DNA of 62,051 nucleotides from an uncultured Saprospiraceae bacterium (GTDB taxonomy: Bacteria > Bacteroidota > Bacteroidia > Chitinophagales > Saprospiraceae). Of this stretch, positions 26,411-35,453 are shown piece after piece. The first letter of the stretch is position 1, and every line of letters starts with the position of its first letter. The stretch lies in contig CALCMJ010000017.1 of NCBI GenBank assembly GCA_937967615.1, forward strand, positions 1 through 62,051. Direction: 5' to 3'. Below the pieces are notes generated by a model. The model saw only the letters and a program-made list of their open reading frames with translations, ran no database searches and was not told the origin of the DNA. The position numbers and the translations under genes are program-made.

Positions 26411-27721
26411 CTACTTACCTAATAAAAAATCCATCTCTACTTCAAGAAGTTTGGCCTCCGTACGTGCATTATAATATTGAGATTGTGCATTTAATAGATT
26501 AAGCTGTGCCTGTCTAAATTCTACAGAGCTTTGCTGACCATTATCGTAGAGTGTTTTTACAAGGTCAAAATTTTCTTTATTTGTTTGAATATTTTGTTTT
26601 TCAACACGGAGTGTCAATAATGTATTTTGATAAGAATTCCACAGGCGATTGAGCTGTGTTGTGAGATCGTTTTCCAAAGTTAGAACAGTAATATCAGCAA
26701 TAGATTGTTCCACGACTGCTAATTGTTCTTGCACCTTTCTTTGTCCACCATCCAAAATATTCCAGTTAGCATTGAGGCCTAGATTAAGTCCATTGTTACG
26801 CGAATAGTCTTGTTGAGAATTAGATGAGTTTTTCTGATAATTGACATTATAGGCTCCACTAGCAGAGAGCTGAGGAGCATTTATTTTATTAGCAATAGCC
26901 AAGTCGTAATCAATGATATCTAGATTTTTTCTCACAGTAATTAATTCCTTGTTAGAGGCTAACATTGTTGCATGTAATTCATCTAGATTTAAGAATTGGT
27001 ACATAAGATTGAATGAAGTGTCCACATCATAATTCGTATCTTTTCTAAGGGTCAATTGATTGAGTTGCCATTTAAGGTTCTCGATATCATTATTTAGTCT
27101 TATGAGATTCAAACTATCTCTGACAACATCAACTTTTGCATTACTAACATCTACTCGATTTACTTTTCCATAATCATAATATGACTTGGCTCTTTTACTC
27201 CGTTCTTTGGAAATATCTAAGGTCTCTTTCAGAAGATCAATGTTTAGCATTGCTTGAGCAATGCTGTAATACACCTGTGAAGCATTAAAGCTCAAAATCT
27301 GATTTATGTTTTCTAATTGGAGATGTGCATAATCTAAGCTATTTAGATTTTTTTCATTTCTGAGTTTGCGCTGACCACCATCGTAAAGAAGATAGGATGA
27401 TGCAACACCTACATTACCATTATAGGACTGAATGTTTTGAATATTAATATCTGGGAAATTAAAATTAAAAACAGACTTCACCCCACTTAAATTATAACCT
27501 AAACCAGCGGTAACACCTAGAGTGGGCAAATAGCCTCTATTATACTTAGAAGTAAGAACCTCTGAAGCAACAATGTTTTGCCGCGCTGCTTTTAAGTCGT
27601 AATTATTTTCTTTAACAGAGGAGAGCACCTCATCAATGCTAAGAACAGTCTGTGCAGAAGAGCGAATACTCAACAGTGAAAAACACAGAAGACAAAGAAC
27701 AACTGTTTGTACTTTATTCAT
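26411..27721 (-). CDS. TolC-family outer-membrane efflux protein
   Basis: A 436-residue protein with signal peptide (about 1-24) and two copies of the long alpha-helical hairpin domain of the OEP/TolC family, with the recurrent motifs Y-x-x-G-x-V/Q and N-x-x-N-x-Q. It should form the trimeric outer-membrane channel of the pump encoded just upstream. The ATG at 27721 overlaps the end of the RND gene by 8 bp; one two codons earlier is possible. Confidence 0.92.
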   Translation of the reverse strand: MNKVQTVVLCLLCFSLLSIRSSAQTVLSIDEVLSSVKENNYDLKAARQNIVASEVLTSKYNRGYLPTLGVTAGLGYNLSGVKSVFNFNFPDINIQNIQSYNGNVGVASSYLLYDGGQRKLRNEKNLNSLDYAHLQLENINQILSFNASQVYYSIAQAMLNIDLLKETLDISKERSKRAKSYYDYGKVNRVDVSNAKVDVVRDSLNLIRLNNDIENLKWQLNQLTLRKDTNYDVDTSFNLMYQFLNLDELHATMLASNKELITVRKNLDIIDYDLAIANKINAPQLSASGAYNVNYQKNSSNSQQDYSRNNGLNLGLNANWNILDGGQRKVQEQLAVVEQSIADITVLTLENDLTTQLNRLWNSYQNTLLTLRVEKQNIQTNKENFDLVKTLYDNGQQSSVEFRQAQLNLLNAQSQYYNARTEAKLLEVEMDFLLGK

Positions 27722-30700
27722 AATCAAAATCTTTTAAGCTTTCTTGTTCTTTATAGGCGCCTTCTAACTCATGACGTTTTGGTCGCTTACCATTATAAAA
27801 CCAGGACCAAAGATATTTAAAGTCATTGCTTAAATATAGCATCAAAGGAAGGACATAAAGCGTTAAAAAAGTTGCAATCCCAATTCCATATGCAATAGAG
27901 ATTGCCATAGGAATTAAAAACTGAGCTTGAAAACTTGTCTCAAAAATCAAGGGAGCTAGACCAGCTATCGTGGTTATAGATGTTAAGAAAATAGCTCTAA
28001 ATCTAGATAAGCCAGCGGTGTAAATTGCTTTTTGAAACGAGTAGCCTTGCTTTATAAACGAATTGTATTTCACTATCAAGACCAGTCCATCATTGACCAT
28101 AATTCCTATGAGTGCAATGATTCCTAAGAATGACAAAATGTTGATAGGGAAGTTGTGAATTTCATGACCCCAGGCAACACCTATCAAGCTTAAGGGTACC
28201 ATGAGAAGAATGAGTAAGGGTTGAATGTATGACCTAAACGTAAACGCTATCACAGCATAAATCAACATTAGAATTATAGGAGCTACCTTTCTAGCGGACG
28301 TCTGAAACTTTAGCGCTTCCCTGTTTTGACCCTCGTATAAGGGGGACACACTTGGATATTTCGTTAAGAGGGTGGGCATAAAATCTGCTTTCAAGTTATC
28401 TAGAATTATAGGAGCGCTATCCTTATTGTCTACAAGATCAGCGGAAACTTCAATTTCTCGGCGGCCATTCAGGTGATTTATCGCTACTTCGCCTCGTTCA
28501 ATCTCGTAAGTGGCTATTTCACTTAATGGAACCCTGACACCATTGAGTGCTATAACTTCCATATTATTTAAATCGTTTATACTGTTTCTTCCCTCGCTTT
28601 CATATCTCACATAAACACGGACCTCGTCACGTCCTCTCTGAAAACGTTGTGCTTGTCTCCCAAAGAACCCAGAACGCACTTGAGAAATTAAACTTTCCAA
28701 CGTGAAGCCAAGCATGTATGCGTTTGGTTTTAGTTTTAATTTTACTTCTTTAATTCCCAATGGATCATTGTCGCTAATGTCTTTAAGCTGAGTAAGGCTG
28801 GTGAGTTTTTCCTTTAGTTCTGTCTTAGCCGCCTTTAGCTCTGCGATGTTGTTTCCTGTCAAAGAAATAGAAATTGGCCTTCCTCCAAAATTTGTATTCG
28901 CCCCAAAGCTTAACTGCTCCACACCAGGTACAATGCCTACACGTTCTCTAATGCTATTTGAAATGACATTAGCTGAAAGATCACGATCTTCCCCTGGTAA
29001 TAAATTAATAGTAATACTTGCATTACTAGAACCCGGACCTATTCTTCTTAATGTATTTTTAATGACATCAAGCTGACCCGTTTGTTTTTCTTTGAGCTCC
29101 TCATTCGTTTTCCAGATATCACTTTCAATAGACTCAATAATCTCATTTGTAATATTCTCATTTGTACCCTGTGGCATTTTTAAAGTTACCTGGATCAGAT
29201 CACTCGCAATAGATGGGAAAAAAGTAAAGCGGATTACACCTCCCTGTATGGCACCAATTGTGATCATAAACAAAGCAATAGGAACAGCAAAGCCGAAAAT
29301 GCGATTGTTGATTACAAATCGTAACGAAGGTGCATACATTTTATCACGCACCCATTTAAGAAAACGATCTCCATATCTATTAATCACAAAACTACTCCCA
29401 CCTTTTTTCAAGGCATTTGAATGCGCCAAGTGAGCAGGTAAAATTAAGAGAGCTTCTATTAAAGAAATGCTGAGTGTCAAAACCACAACAGAGGCAACTT
29501 CACTAAAAAAATCACCAACCCTGCTGTCTAAAAAGAAGAAAGTAGAAAAGGCGATGATAGTTGTAAGAATGGCTGACATAATCGCAGGAAGCACATCCAT
29601 AGTACCATCAATTGCTGCGCGAATAGGAGACTTTCCTTTTTCATATTCATTATAAATATTTTCTGCGATAACTATTCCGTCATCTACGAGAATACCAATA
29701 ACGATAATCATTGCAAATAAGGATAAAACATTAATGGTAACACCAAAGTAGGGAGCAAAAATAAACATCCCCAAAAAGGATATTGGTAAACCAAAAGCAA
29801 CCCACAAGGCGAGCGTAGGTTTTAGAAATATGGAAAGCAATAACAGAACGAGAAAGATCCCTATCATCCCATTCTCACGTAGAAGATCCGTTCTTTGTTT
29901 AAGAGTGATGGAAGAATCTCTACTCACATTGAGTTGTGCATTTGCGCTCGTTGCGTTGAACTTAGCCATGTAACTGCTCACACTATCAGCATTCGCAATA
30001 AGATCTTCATTGTTTGTTGCTGAGACAGTAAACGATATTGCAGGGTCACCATTAAAGTAGAGTCGGTTAGGATTTTCTTCCCAGCGATCTGTGATTTTGG
30101 CGACATCTTTTAGATAAATAATATTTCCTGATTCATCAGCGCGGAGAACAATATTCTCAAAATTAATTGCATCGTAATATTTATTATTAGCTCGTATTAG
30201 AAACTCCTCTTGTTCAGTTTTTATGGACCCACCAGTCGACAATAAATTTGTTTGTGATACAGCAGCCGCCACTTGATTAAAGCTCAGATTGTACGCTTTT
30301 AGTTCCTGATCTTTTACTGCTATTTCAATTTCCTCATTTGGAAAACCACTCAGATCAAGTTGTGAAATCCCAGGGATTGTGCGAATGTCGTCTTCTATAC
30401 TTCGCCCAATTTTCTTAAGCGTTTTGAGATCCATATCCTTACCGCTTAAGGTAAAACTAATTGCCTGTTGAATATTCTCCACTTTTGAAACTACGGGCGG
30501 CTCCATTGCACTTGGAAAATTAGGCACTCGATCTACAGCATTTTTAACATCAGCAAGAACAGCATCAATATCAAAACCTTTCAGAATTTCTACTGTAACC
30601 GTAGCAGCGTTTTCTGAAGAAACAGAAGTTACTCTGTCAATACCCACTAAGCCTTTTAAATTATCTTCTATCTTAAGGACGATACCCTCTTCTATTTCAT

Positions 30701-30872
30701 TTGGGGCTGCGCCAAAGTAAGTAATTTGAATATTAATAATCTGAGACGGAACCAATGGAAAAAACGAAGACTTTAAGTTACCTAAGCCTAGAAAGCCAAA
30801 AACAAAAAACGCTAAGATAAGTACATTAGTAGCTACTGGGTATTTAATAAAAAAGGCGATAAAGTTTTTCAT
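27714..30872 (-). CDS. RND-family (AcrB-like) efflux pump
   Basis: A 1052-residue inner-membrane transporter: helix 1 (about 10-30), porter and docking domains, helices 2-6 (about 330-540), a second porter half and helices 8-12. The proton-relay Asp pair sits in G-I-L-V-D-D-G-I-V-I-A-E-N, and the second half has N-D-G-L-V-L at the matching site. Length is typical of hydrophobe/amphiphile exporters. Between the adaptor gene (6 bp) and the TolC gene (overlap), so all three parts of a tripartite efflux pump are present. The substrate is not predictable; drugs, bile-like amphiphiles or lipids are usual in the family. Confidence 0.95.
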   Translation of the reverse strand: MKNFIAFFIKYPVATNVLILAFFVFGFLGLGNLKSSFFPLVPSQIINIQITYFGAAPNEIEEGIVLKIEDNLKGLVGIDRVTSVSSENAATVTVEILKGFDIDAVLADVKNAVDRVPNFPSAMEPPVVSKVENIQQAISFTLSGKDMDLKTLKKIGRSIEDDIRTIPGISQLDLSGFPNEEIEIAVKDQELKAYNLSFNQVAAAVSQTNLLSTGGSIKTEQEEFLIRANNKYYDAINFENIVLRADESGNIIYLKDVAKITDRWEENPNRLYFNGDPAISFTVSATNNEDLIANADSVSSYMAKFNATSANAQLNVSRDSSITLKQRTDLLRENGMIGIFLVLLLLSIFLKPTLALWVAFGLPISFLGMFIFAPYFGVTINVLSLFAMIIVIGILVDDGIVIAENIYNEYEKGKSPIRAAIDGTMDVLPAIMSAILTTIIAFSTFFFLDSRVGDFFSEVASVVVLTLSISLIEALLILPAHLAHSNALKKGGSSFVINRYGDRFLKWVRDKMYAPSLRFVINNRIFGFAVPIALFMITIGAIQGGVIRFTFFPSIASDLIQVTLKMPQGTNENITNEIIESIESDIWKTNEELKEKQTGQLDVIKNTLRRIGPGSSNASITINLLPGEDRDLSANVISNSIRERVGIVPGVEQLSFGANTNFGGRPISISLTGNNIAELKAAKTELKEKLTSLTQLKDISDNDPLGIKEVKLKLKPNAYMLGFTLESLISQVRSGFFGRQAQRFQRGRDEVRVYVRYESEGRNSINDLNNMEVIALNGVRVPLSEIATYEIERGEVAINHLNGRREIEVSADLVDNKDSAPIILDNLKADFMPTLLTKYPSVSPLYEGQNREALKFQTSARKVAPIILMLIYAVIAFTFRSYIQPLLILLMVPLSLIGVAWGHEIHNFPINILSFLGIIALIGIMVNDGLVLIVKYNSFIKQGYSFQKAIYTAGLSRFRAIFLTSITTIAGLAPLIFETSFQAQFLIPMAISIAYGIGIATFLTLYVLPLMLYLSNDFKYLWSWFYNGKRPKRHELEGAYKEQESLKDFDYE

Positions 30873-30878
30873 ATATGT

Positions 30879-32018
30879 TTATTCGCTCAAGTTTATAGGA
30901 TTTACTTTCATTCCTTCATATGCACCGGCGACAGGTTTTTGAATTAGCCAATCCCCTAAAGACAAACCTGTGACAAATACAGTTTTATCTGCCACATACT
31001 TAACAATTACTTCTTGCTTATGCAAGACACTATCAGCAATAACGTAAACATATTTTTCATCAATTAATAGGTTTCGGCCTATCTCTGCAACGTCTTTCAA
31101 ATCAACAGTTGAAATTTCTGCTTGCAGGAACATGCCCTCTCGCAAGTCCTTTCCCCTTAACTCTACAATAGCGATGGCGGATTGGGATTGGGGGTCAATG
31201 ACTTTGTTGATTCTAGATATTTTTCCTCTCCAGGTTTGCGTTTTATCACCGTTAGTAAGAGCTACTGATTTGCCTACGGAGATGAGTTTAAGTTCAGAAG
31301 GATTTATTTTGACCTCTATTTCATAGACGGAAGGATCTATAAAGGTACCTAGTTTTTGACCCGCATTAATCATTGCGCCCTTGTCTACAGAATTGTCCCG
31401 TAGGATGCCAGAAAATGGAGCACGAATCTGATAATACGATCCCTGCACTTCATCTGCTTTAATATTATAAAATTGAGTAACGATGTTTTTACCATTGATA
31501 AATGCTTTTTCTCTTGCAGTAGAAGTGCTTGGTAATTCCTTAAGTGAAGAATTTACATTAAAATCATTTACATAACGATTCCACTTATCGAAAGCATCAG
31601 GGTAATCAAATTTTAAGTCACCCAATATGGATGTTATACTTTGCATTAACTGCGCCCTTGCAGCTCTCAGTTTAGCAAGATATTCTGCATTGTCTATGGA
31701 GACGAGAATGTCACCTTCATTAAAGTATACGCCCCCTCTAAAAGATTTGTCGCCACTCTCAAAAACTCCCTGCGTTCGACTCACAATATCAATCTTGTTT
31801 TTGGCAGTAAGCGTCCCGTTGGATTGAACGGAGACAGAAGAATTTTTTAACTCTATAGGAGCATAAATCACATTCGTAATCTTTGCTTGGAATTTCTGTG
31901 CAGGTTTTTTCTTACTTCCCTTCAGAACACCAGAGTAATAAAAGGCGCCCACTACCATTATCAGCCCAATGATAGATGAAATAATGCGCTGTCTTAGACG
32001 AGGATGCTTCTCGGACAT
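30879..32018 (-). CDS. HlyD/AcrA-type membrane fusion adaptor
   Basis: A 379-residue periplasmic adaptor with one N-terminal membrane helix (about 13-30). It holds the biotinyl-lipoyl-like hairpin around the coiled segment (Y-F-N-E-G-D-I-L-V-S-I-D, then Y-Y-Q-I-R-A-P-F-S-G), a beta-barrel and a membrane-proximal domain. The coiled coil is short. First gene of the three-gene efflux operon, behind a clear promoter. No local regulator gene is adjacent. Confidence 0.93.
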   Translation of the reverse strand: MSEKHPRLRQRIISSIIGLIMVVGAFYYSGVLKGSKKKPAQKFQAKITNVIYAPIELKNSSVSVQSNGTLTAKNKIDIVSRTQGVFESGDKSFRGGVYFNEGDILVSIDNAEYLAKLRAARAQLMQSITSILGDLKFDYPDAFDKWNRYVNDFNVNSSLKELPSTSTAREKAFINGKNIVTQFYNIKADEVQGSYYQIRAPFSGILRDNSVDKGAMINAGQKLGTFIDPSVYEIEVKINPSELKLISVGKSVALTNGDKTQTWRGKISRINKVIDPQSQSAIAIVELRGKDLREGMFLQAEISTVDLKDVAEIGRNLLIDEKYVYVIADSVLHKQEVIVKYVADKTVFVTGLSLGDWLIQKPVAGAYEGMKVNPINLSE

Positions 32019-32077
32019 TTTTTGATCAGTTTAAAGTTAGTTGCTCCATACAACAAGCAATAAAAACTGCTTGCAAA

Positions 32078-32109
32078 CAAAAGTAAGCTTTACAAAGTGT
32101 TCTTAACAA
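32078..32109 (-). promoter_or_regulatory. Promoter of the efflux operon
   Basis: On the minus strand TTG (32109-32107), 21-bp spacer, perfect TACTTTTG -7 box (32085-32078), 60 bp before the adaptor ATG. Agrees with the Bacteroidota promoter consensus. Confidence 0.65.
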
Positions 32110-32156
32110 TTTGACAATGATAATGTTTTACTAATATTTATGGAATATAAGAATTT

Positions 32157-32272
32157 GGGCATCACCCACTCTTGACCATGTCATGAGTGGGTCGGGCCAT
32201 CCATGACTTCGCTAACGCTACGGTCCTCCGGACTTTCTGCGCTGCGCTTGAAATCATTCTTACCCCTGATGC
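32157..32272 (+). repeat. Structured ~116-bp element, copy A
   Basis: GC-rich island in AT-rich DNA. Outer stem GCATCA (32159-32164) / TGATGC (32267-32272); hairpin CCCACTC/GAGTGGG (32165-32171/32185-32191) carrying an inner TGAC-CAT-GTCA; core TCGGGCCATCC (32192-32202); a third arm (TGACTTC with GAAATCA, with an inner GTCC-TCC-GGAC); then TTCTTACCCC (32257-32266). Copy B at 59707-59812 has the same order with different stem sequences. Similar islands are, as I recall, scattered in other Bacteroidota genomes; this was not checked. Could be a structured RNA, or a non-autonomous mobile repeat. Confidence 0.7.
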
Positions 32273-32427
32273 AGTACAAGTCGCTAAACGAGAGTATGAA
32301 GAAAATTAAAAATTAGCTTAGAAGCAGAACAACTCCTTTTGTTTGATGACATCATGTTTAGTTGTTTTCAATGAACGCAAACTAAAACCTTCTTTACTTG
32401 AATTTAACAAAAGACACACTACGCGAT

Positions 32428-33276
32428 TCACGACTTAGAGTCTATAATTTGCATTTTCCTAAAAATATCCATGGTGAGATTTTTACGGACAGAGGCAAAT
32501 TGTTTCATATCAAATCCCATTCCAGGTTCCACATTGCTTGCAAAGAAAAACACTTTTGAGTTCGTTTCAAGAAAGCCCACAAACCAGCCATTATTCTCCC
32601 CGTCCTGTATAGACCATCCCGTTTTTCCACTAAGCAAATAATCTTCATGGCGTTCTAGTATCATCATCTCTTTGATGATCTGTTCCGTGCGTGGAGCAAT
32701 ATTTAATTGAGACCTATATAATCTGATCAAAAATTCAATTTGCTGAAATTGGCTAATTTTGGAATTTCCTACAAGCCAAAAATTGTCAATTGAGCTTGAG
32801 TCTAATGTTATTTCTTTGTAATCTAGGATATCTAAATACTCTCTCATCCTTTTTAAACCAATTTTTCTCGCCACCTCTTGGTAACATGGAACACATGATA
32901 AACGAAAGGCTTCCTTAAACACAAGATCTCTTTCCCAGGTCTTTAGAGCCCTTTCTTTGCCGTCCCACTTAAATAAAGTCTCTTCGTTTTTGACAACACC
33001 TGTTTCTAGTGCAATTATAGAATTGGGAATTTTAAACGTGGATGCAGGTAAGTGCCCTTTTTCATTCCAATCAAAATCATTAGAATAATATACTTGCTGT
33101 TGTAGATCATAAATCAAAACCGCACCATTTAGATTCGCAGAGTCTATTGCGGTTTGTATTTTAGTAGAAATATGTTTTTTTGGTAAAAATGTAAGATCAT
33201 TTTTGTCTGCATTGTTTTTCTTGTTAGTACAGGAAAACAGCAGAAAGAGTATAGAAAAGATAGTGGCTATTTTCAT
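32428..33276 (-). CDS. Class D (OXA-type) beta-lactamase lipoprotein
   Basis: A 282-residue serine beta-lactamase of class D, hydrolysing beta-lactams with a carboxylated lysine. S-T-F-K (79-82) holds the nucleophile and lysine, S-C-V (127-129) and K-T-G (218-220) are present, and F-W-L-V-G and the G-W-F-V-G segment also fit. The usual Y-G-N box reads Y-K-E (153-155). The N-terminus (F-L-L-F-S-C, Cys16) is a lipobox, so the enzyme is probably lipid-anchored. ATG start; a perfect 12-bp palindrome lies 16 bp upstream. It could alternatively be a penicillin-sensing protein, but no BlaR membrane domain is fused. Spectrum cannot be inferred. Confidence 0.88.
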   Translation of the reverse strand: MKIATIFSILFLLFSCTNKKNNADKNDLTFLPKKHISTKIQTAIDSANLNGAVLIYDLQQQVYYSNDFDWNEKGHLPASTFKIPNSIIALETGVVKNEETLFKWDGKERALKTWERDLVFKEAFRLSCVPCYQEVARKIGLKRMREYLDILDYKEITLDSSSIDNFWLVGNSKISQFQQIEFLIRLYRSQLNIAPRTEQIIKEMMILERHEDYLLSGKTGWSIQDGENNGWFVGFLETNSKVFFFASNVEPGMGFDMKQFASVRKNLTMDIFRKMQIIDSKS

Positions 33277-33292
33277 AACGATTATTATAGAT

Positions 33293-33304
33293 GCCGTTAA
33301 CGGC
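33293..33304. promoter_or_regulatory. 12-bp perfect palindrome upstream of the beta-lactamase gene
   Basis: GCCGTTAACGGC, 16 bp before the start codon in the short gap to the next gene. Possible operator for a dimeric regulator or a small hairpin in the leader; not tied to a known family. Confidence 0.35.
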
Positions 33305-33381
33305 TAAGATAAAAATATAATAAAAGTTATTCTGTATCAGTAGAATAAAGCGGAAAGGAATAAACGCACGAACAAGCGCTC

Positions 33382-33786
33382 CTATCGTTTTGAAATCTTC
33401 ATTACAGTTATAAATGCTAGTATCTCAATAGCAACGATTACAACGTGAATTCCAAAATCTAACATGGGCGAAACAGGTGTGTTGAGTACTGGGAAAAGAG
33501 GATCAATGATCATCTCCTGTCCTTCACGAACGATGTTCATTATTAAGACGACAAGAAATTGTTTTGCATTTTGAGTAAACATAACATAGATTGAAGCTAT
33601 GACCAAAACAAAGGTTCTAGCTCCCATTTCATAGACAAGGTTTAACATTGGCGCCCCCTCTATGGACACACCTGTAGCTGCCATCATTTGATGATTAATG
33701 AAGTACATGTAGACCTGTCCCAGCATGATAAGTATCAGAACAGCCTGCATTATGTTTACCCACAATGGGATCTTTCCCATTTCCAT
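33382..33786 (-). CDS. Four-helix membrane protein of unknown function
   Basis: About 134 residues with four hydrophobic helices (about 8-28, 45-65, 70-90, 105-128) and a short polar region holding R-E-G-Q-E-M-I-I-D-P. I do not recognise the family. The frame opens with two GTGs, but the ATG at 33786 is a better start just before the first helix. It follows the lipoprotein gene at 33847 on the same strand by 60 bp, so they may share a transcript. Confidence 0.65.
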   Translation of the reverse strand: MEMGKIPLWVNIMQAVLILIMLGQVYMYFINHQMMAATGVSIEGAPMLNLVYEMGARTFVLVIASIYVMFTQNAKQFLVVLIMNIVREGQEMIIDPLFPVLNTPVSPMLDFGIHVVIVAIEILAFITVMKISKR

Positions 33787-33846
33787 ATTCACCACTTTAT
33801 TAAGAAATGATGTATTAAATTTTCGAAGTGCCAGGGAATTCTTTTT

Positions 33847-34386
33847 TTACTCAAATTCTATTGTAAAGCGTTGGCCAGGATTAAAATCATATCCCTCGCT
33901 AATCTCCACCACTATTACTTTGTCTGAATCTAATCTTAGTCTTACATTGTCATCACTGCTACTTGAGCTAGAAATGTTATGCGCTTCTGAAAGAGTAAAA
34001 TAATATCTATCAAACTTACCTGCGGGAAAGCTTCCAAACTGCATAGGCCAAAAAGGATCTGTGGCATCAGGTATAAGGGTAAACTCTATGCTATTTTCAG
34101 AAAAGTCAATTTCATAAAGACCATTAATATCACCAAAAGGAGTGCCTGTTTGCCCTAATGCACTAGTAAATTCTACTGAAGAAAAAGATAGAGAAGCAAA
34201 CTCATCATAAGCATCATCAGCCAATCCAAATAATCCTGGATAAGTGCCTTCTGTCTGTCCTGGGTCTTGCAAAGTGTTTCTTAAGGTAATATCAATACCC
34301 TCTTTTAAAGGCTCATCATCTTTTCCGCAAGAGGCTAGTATAGTTATACTGATAAGTCCAAATAATACTATTTTCAATGTGTTCAT
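33847..34386 (-). CDS. Lipoprotein of unknown function
   Basis: 179 residues with a lipoprotein signal (I-T-I-L-A-S-C, Cys20). The mature part is acidic, beta-strand-like, with a run of serines (S-S-S-S-S-D-D) about residue 143-149, and ends in F-T-I-E-F-E. No domain recognised. Third from the front of a minus-strand cluster of small envelope proteins; 12 bp separate it from the SnoaL-like gene upstream. Confidence 0.7.
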   Translation of the reverse strand: MNTLKIVLFGLISITILASCGKDDEPLKEGIDITLRNTLQDPGQTEGTYPGLFGLADDAYDEFASLSFSSVEFTSALGQTGTPFGDINGLYEIDFSENSIEFTLIPDATDPFWPMQFGSFPAGKFDRYYFTLSEAHNISSSSSSDDNVRLRLDSDKVIVVEISEGYDFNPGQRFTIEFE

Positions 34387-34398
34387 ATTACTATTTTA

Positions 34399-34932
34399 TT
34401 ATTTGTTGAACGCTCTTGACACTTCATAGCTATCTTCAAACCAATTCCAAAGTATCACTTTCCCATCCTTCACCTTGACCCTTAATGCATAGGTGAACTC
34501 TTTGGTTTGTTCTCCTGAATTAATTAACTCGCCAATCATCTGGCCAAAGAACGCTGCAGTATCTCCACTAGCAAAGGAATCGTTAGGCTCCCACTTTATA
34601 GTTTTAAAACCAGCACCAAACTTTGGCAAAAAATCTTCTAAAATTGTTTTCTTACCCTTCCATGCTCCAATCCAGGGTACTCTAGAGTCGCCCCCATTTT
34701 GCCATACCATATCTTCATGCATTAAACTCATCATGGTTTCCATGTCTCCTTTTCCCATAGCACCCATAAAGGACATAGCAATATCCATGGTGGCTTTTGA
34801 CTTTGTTTCCATATTAATATCTTTCGTGTTTTGAATTGATTTCTGAGTAGCATTCGCTTTAACTTCTTCTTGACCAGAATTGCAAGCGAGCAAGGAACCC
34901 AAAAAGCAAAAAATTAAAATTATATTCTTCAT
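34399..34932 (-). CDS. SnoaL/NTF2-fold lipoprotein
   Basis: 177 residues when started at the ATG at 34932, which forms an ATGA overlap with the stop of the upstream SnoaL-like gene. Lipobox L-L-A-C near residue 17. The mature domain (about 50-175) has the NTF2-like helix and curved sheet pattern (F-M-G-A-M-G-K-G-D, M-H-E-D-M-V-W, F-A-S-G-D-T-A-A-F-F-G) of the SnoaL-like family, which covers small-molecule isomerases and many binding proteins. Role unknown. Confidence 0.8.
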   Translation of the reverse strand: MKNIILIFCFLGSLLACNSGQEEVKANATQKSIQNTKDINMETKSKATMDIAMSFMGAMGKGDMETMMSLMHEDMVWQNGGDSRVPWIGAWKGKKTILEDFLPKFGAGFKTIKWEPNDSFASGDTAAFFGQMIGELINSGEQTKEFTYALRVKVKDGKVILWNWFEDSYEVSRAFNK

Positions 34933-35336
34933 GATTTTAGTTGTTTCATTGCTGTTCCCCAATCTTCCAAGTGATACACTTCTTGAACTTTACCATCTAA
35001 CACGGTATGTATGTCAATCGTCATAATTTCGAATGATTTTGTTCCGTCTGTAGCTAGGCCCATGAAATCTCCGTTTGGCGTCCCTGTAGCTTTACTTCTT
35101 ACTACATACTTATTGCCTTCGTTAATCATGTCTTGTGGCATCCATTTTAGATCAGGAATCAATTTCCAAAAGAATCCAAGTTGCCCCGACAATTGATTCT
35201 TAGACTTAGACTCTTCAGACCCTTTCGAGACAAAGCCATCTGCTAATATTCTGTCTAAAACATCAGCTGGATTCGTTTCTGTATTTACTGTCAATGCTTT
35301 TTCGTAGAAAGCCATCAGTGCATCCTTGTTTGTCAT
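34929..35336 (-). CDS. SnoaL-like (ester cyclase-type) protein
   Basis: About 135 residues of NTF2-like fold: helix A-L-M-A-F-Y-E-K-A-L, I-P-D-L-K-W-M, A-T-G-T-P-N-G-D-F-M-G and a final V-Y-H-L-E-D-W motif, as in the SnoaL-like polyketide-cyclase/ester-cyclase family. No signal peptide, so cytoplasmic. ATG at 35336 is used; the frame also has a TTG one codon earlier. Coupled to the next gene by ATGA overlap, and 117 bp after the AraC regulator gene on the same strand. Confidence 0.82.
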   Translation of the reverse strand: MTNKDALMAFYEKALTVNTETNPADVLDRILADGFVSKGSEESKSKNQLSGQLGFFWKLIPDLKWMPQDMINEGNKYVVRSKATGTPNGDFMGLATDGTKSFEIMTIDIHTVLDGKVQEVYHLEDWGTAMKQLKS

Positions 35337-35453
35337 CAATACTTATTTTATGATATAAAGGTAGATTAGCACCTTAGGCTTAATAAGATGAAATAAGACC
35401 TTTTTAGGGTAAAAACGGGAAAGCGATTTTTTCGGTTGAGAAGAGCCTTTGAG

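Larger units (their letters stand above)
32019..32427. other. Gene-free stretch between efflux operon and beta-lactamase gene
   Basis: 409 bp. It contains the efflux promoter and the structured element at 32157-32272. In the remaining AT-rich part I see no gene. Confidence 0.6.

Noticed and set aside
32157-32272. Element A as a tRNA, tmRNA or known riboswitch
   Set aside because: No T loop, anticodon arm or known aptamer core; it lies after, not before, the coding sequence in several readings.
33293-33304. GCCGTTAACGGC as an integron attC site
   Set aside because: No paired R'/R'' cores of the GTTRRRY/RYYYAAC form and no integrase or cassette array in the window.
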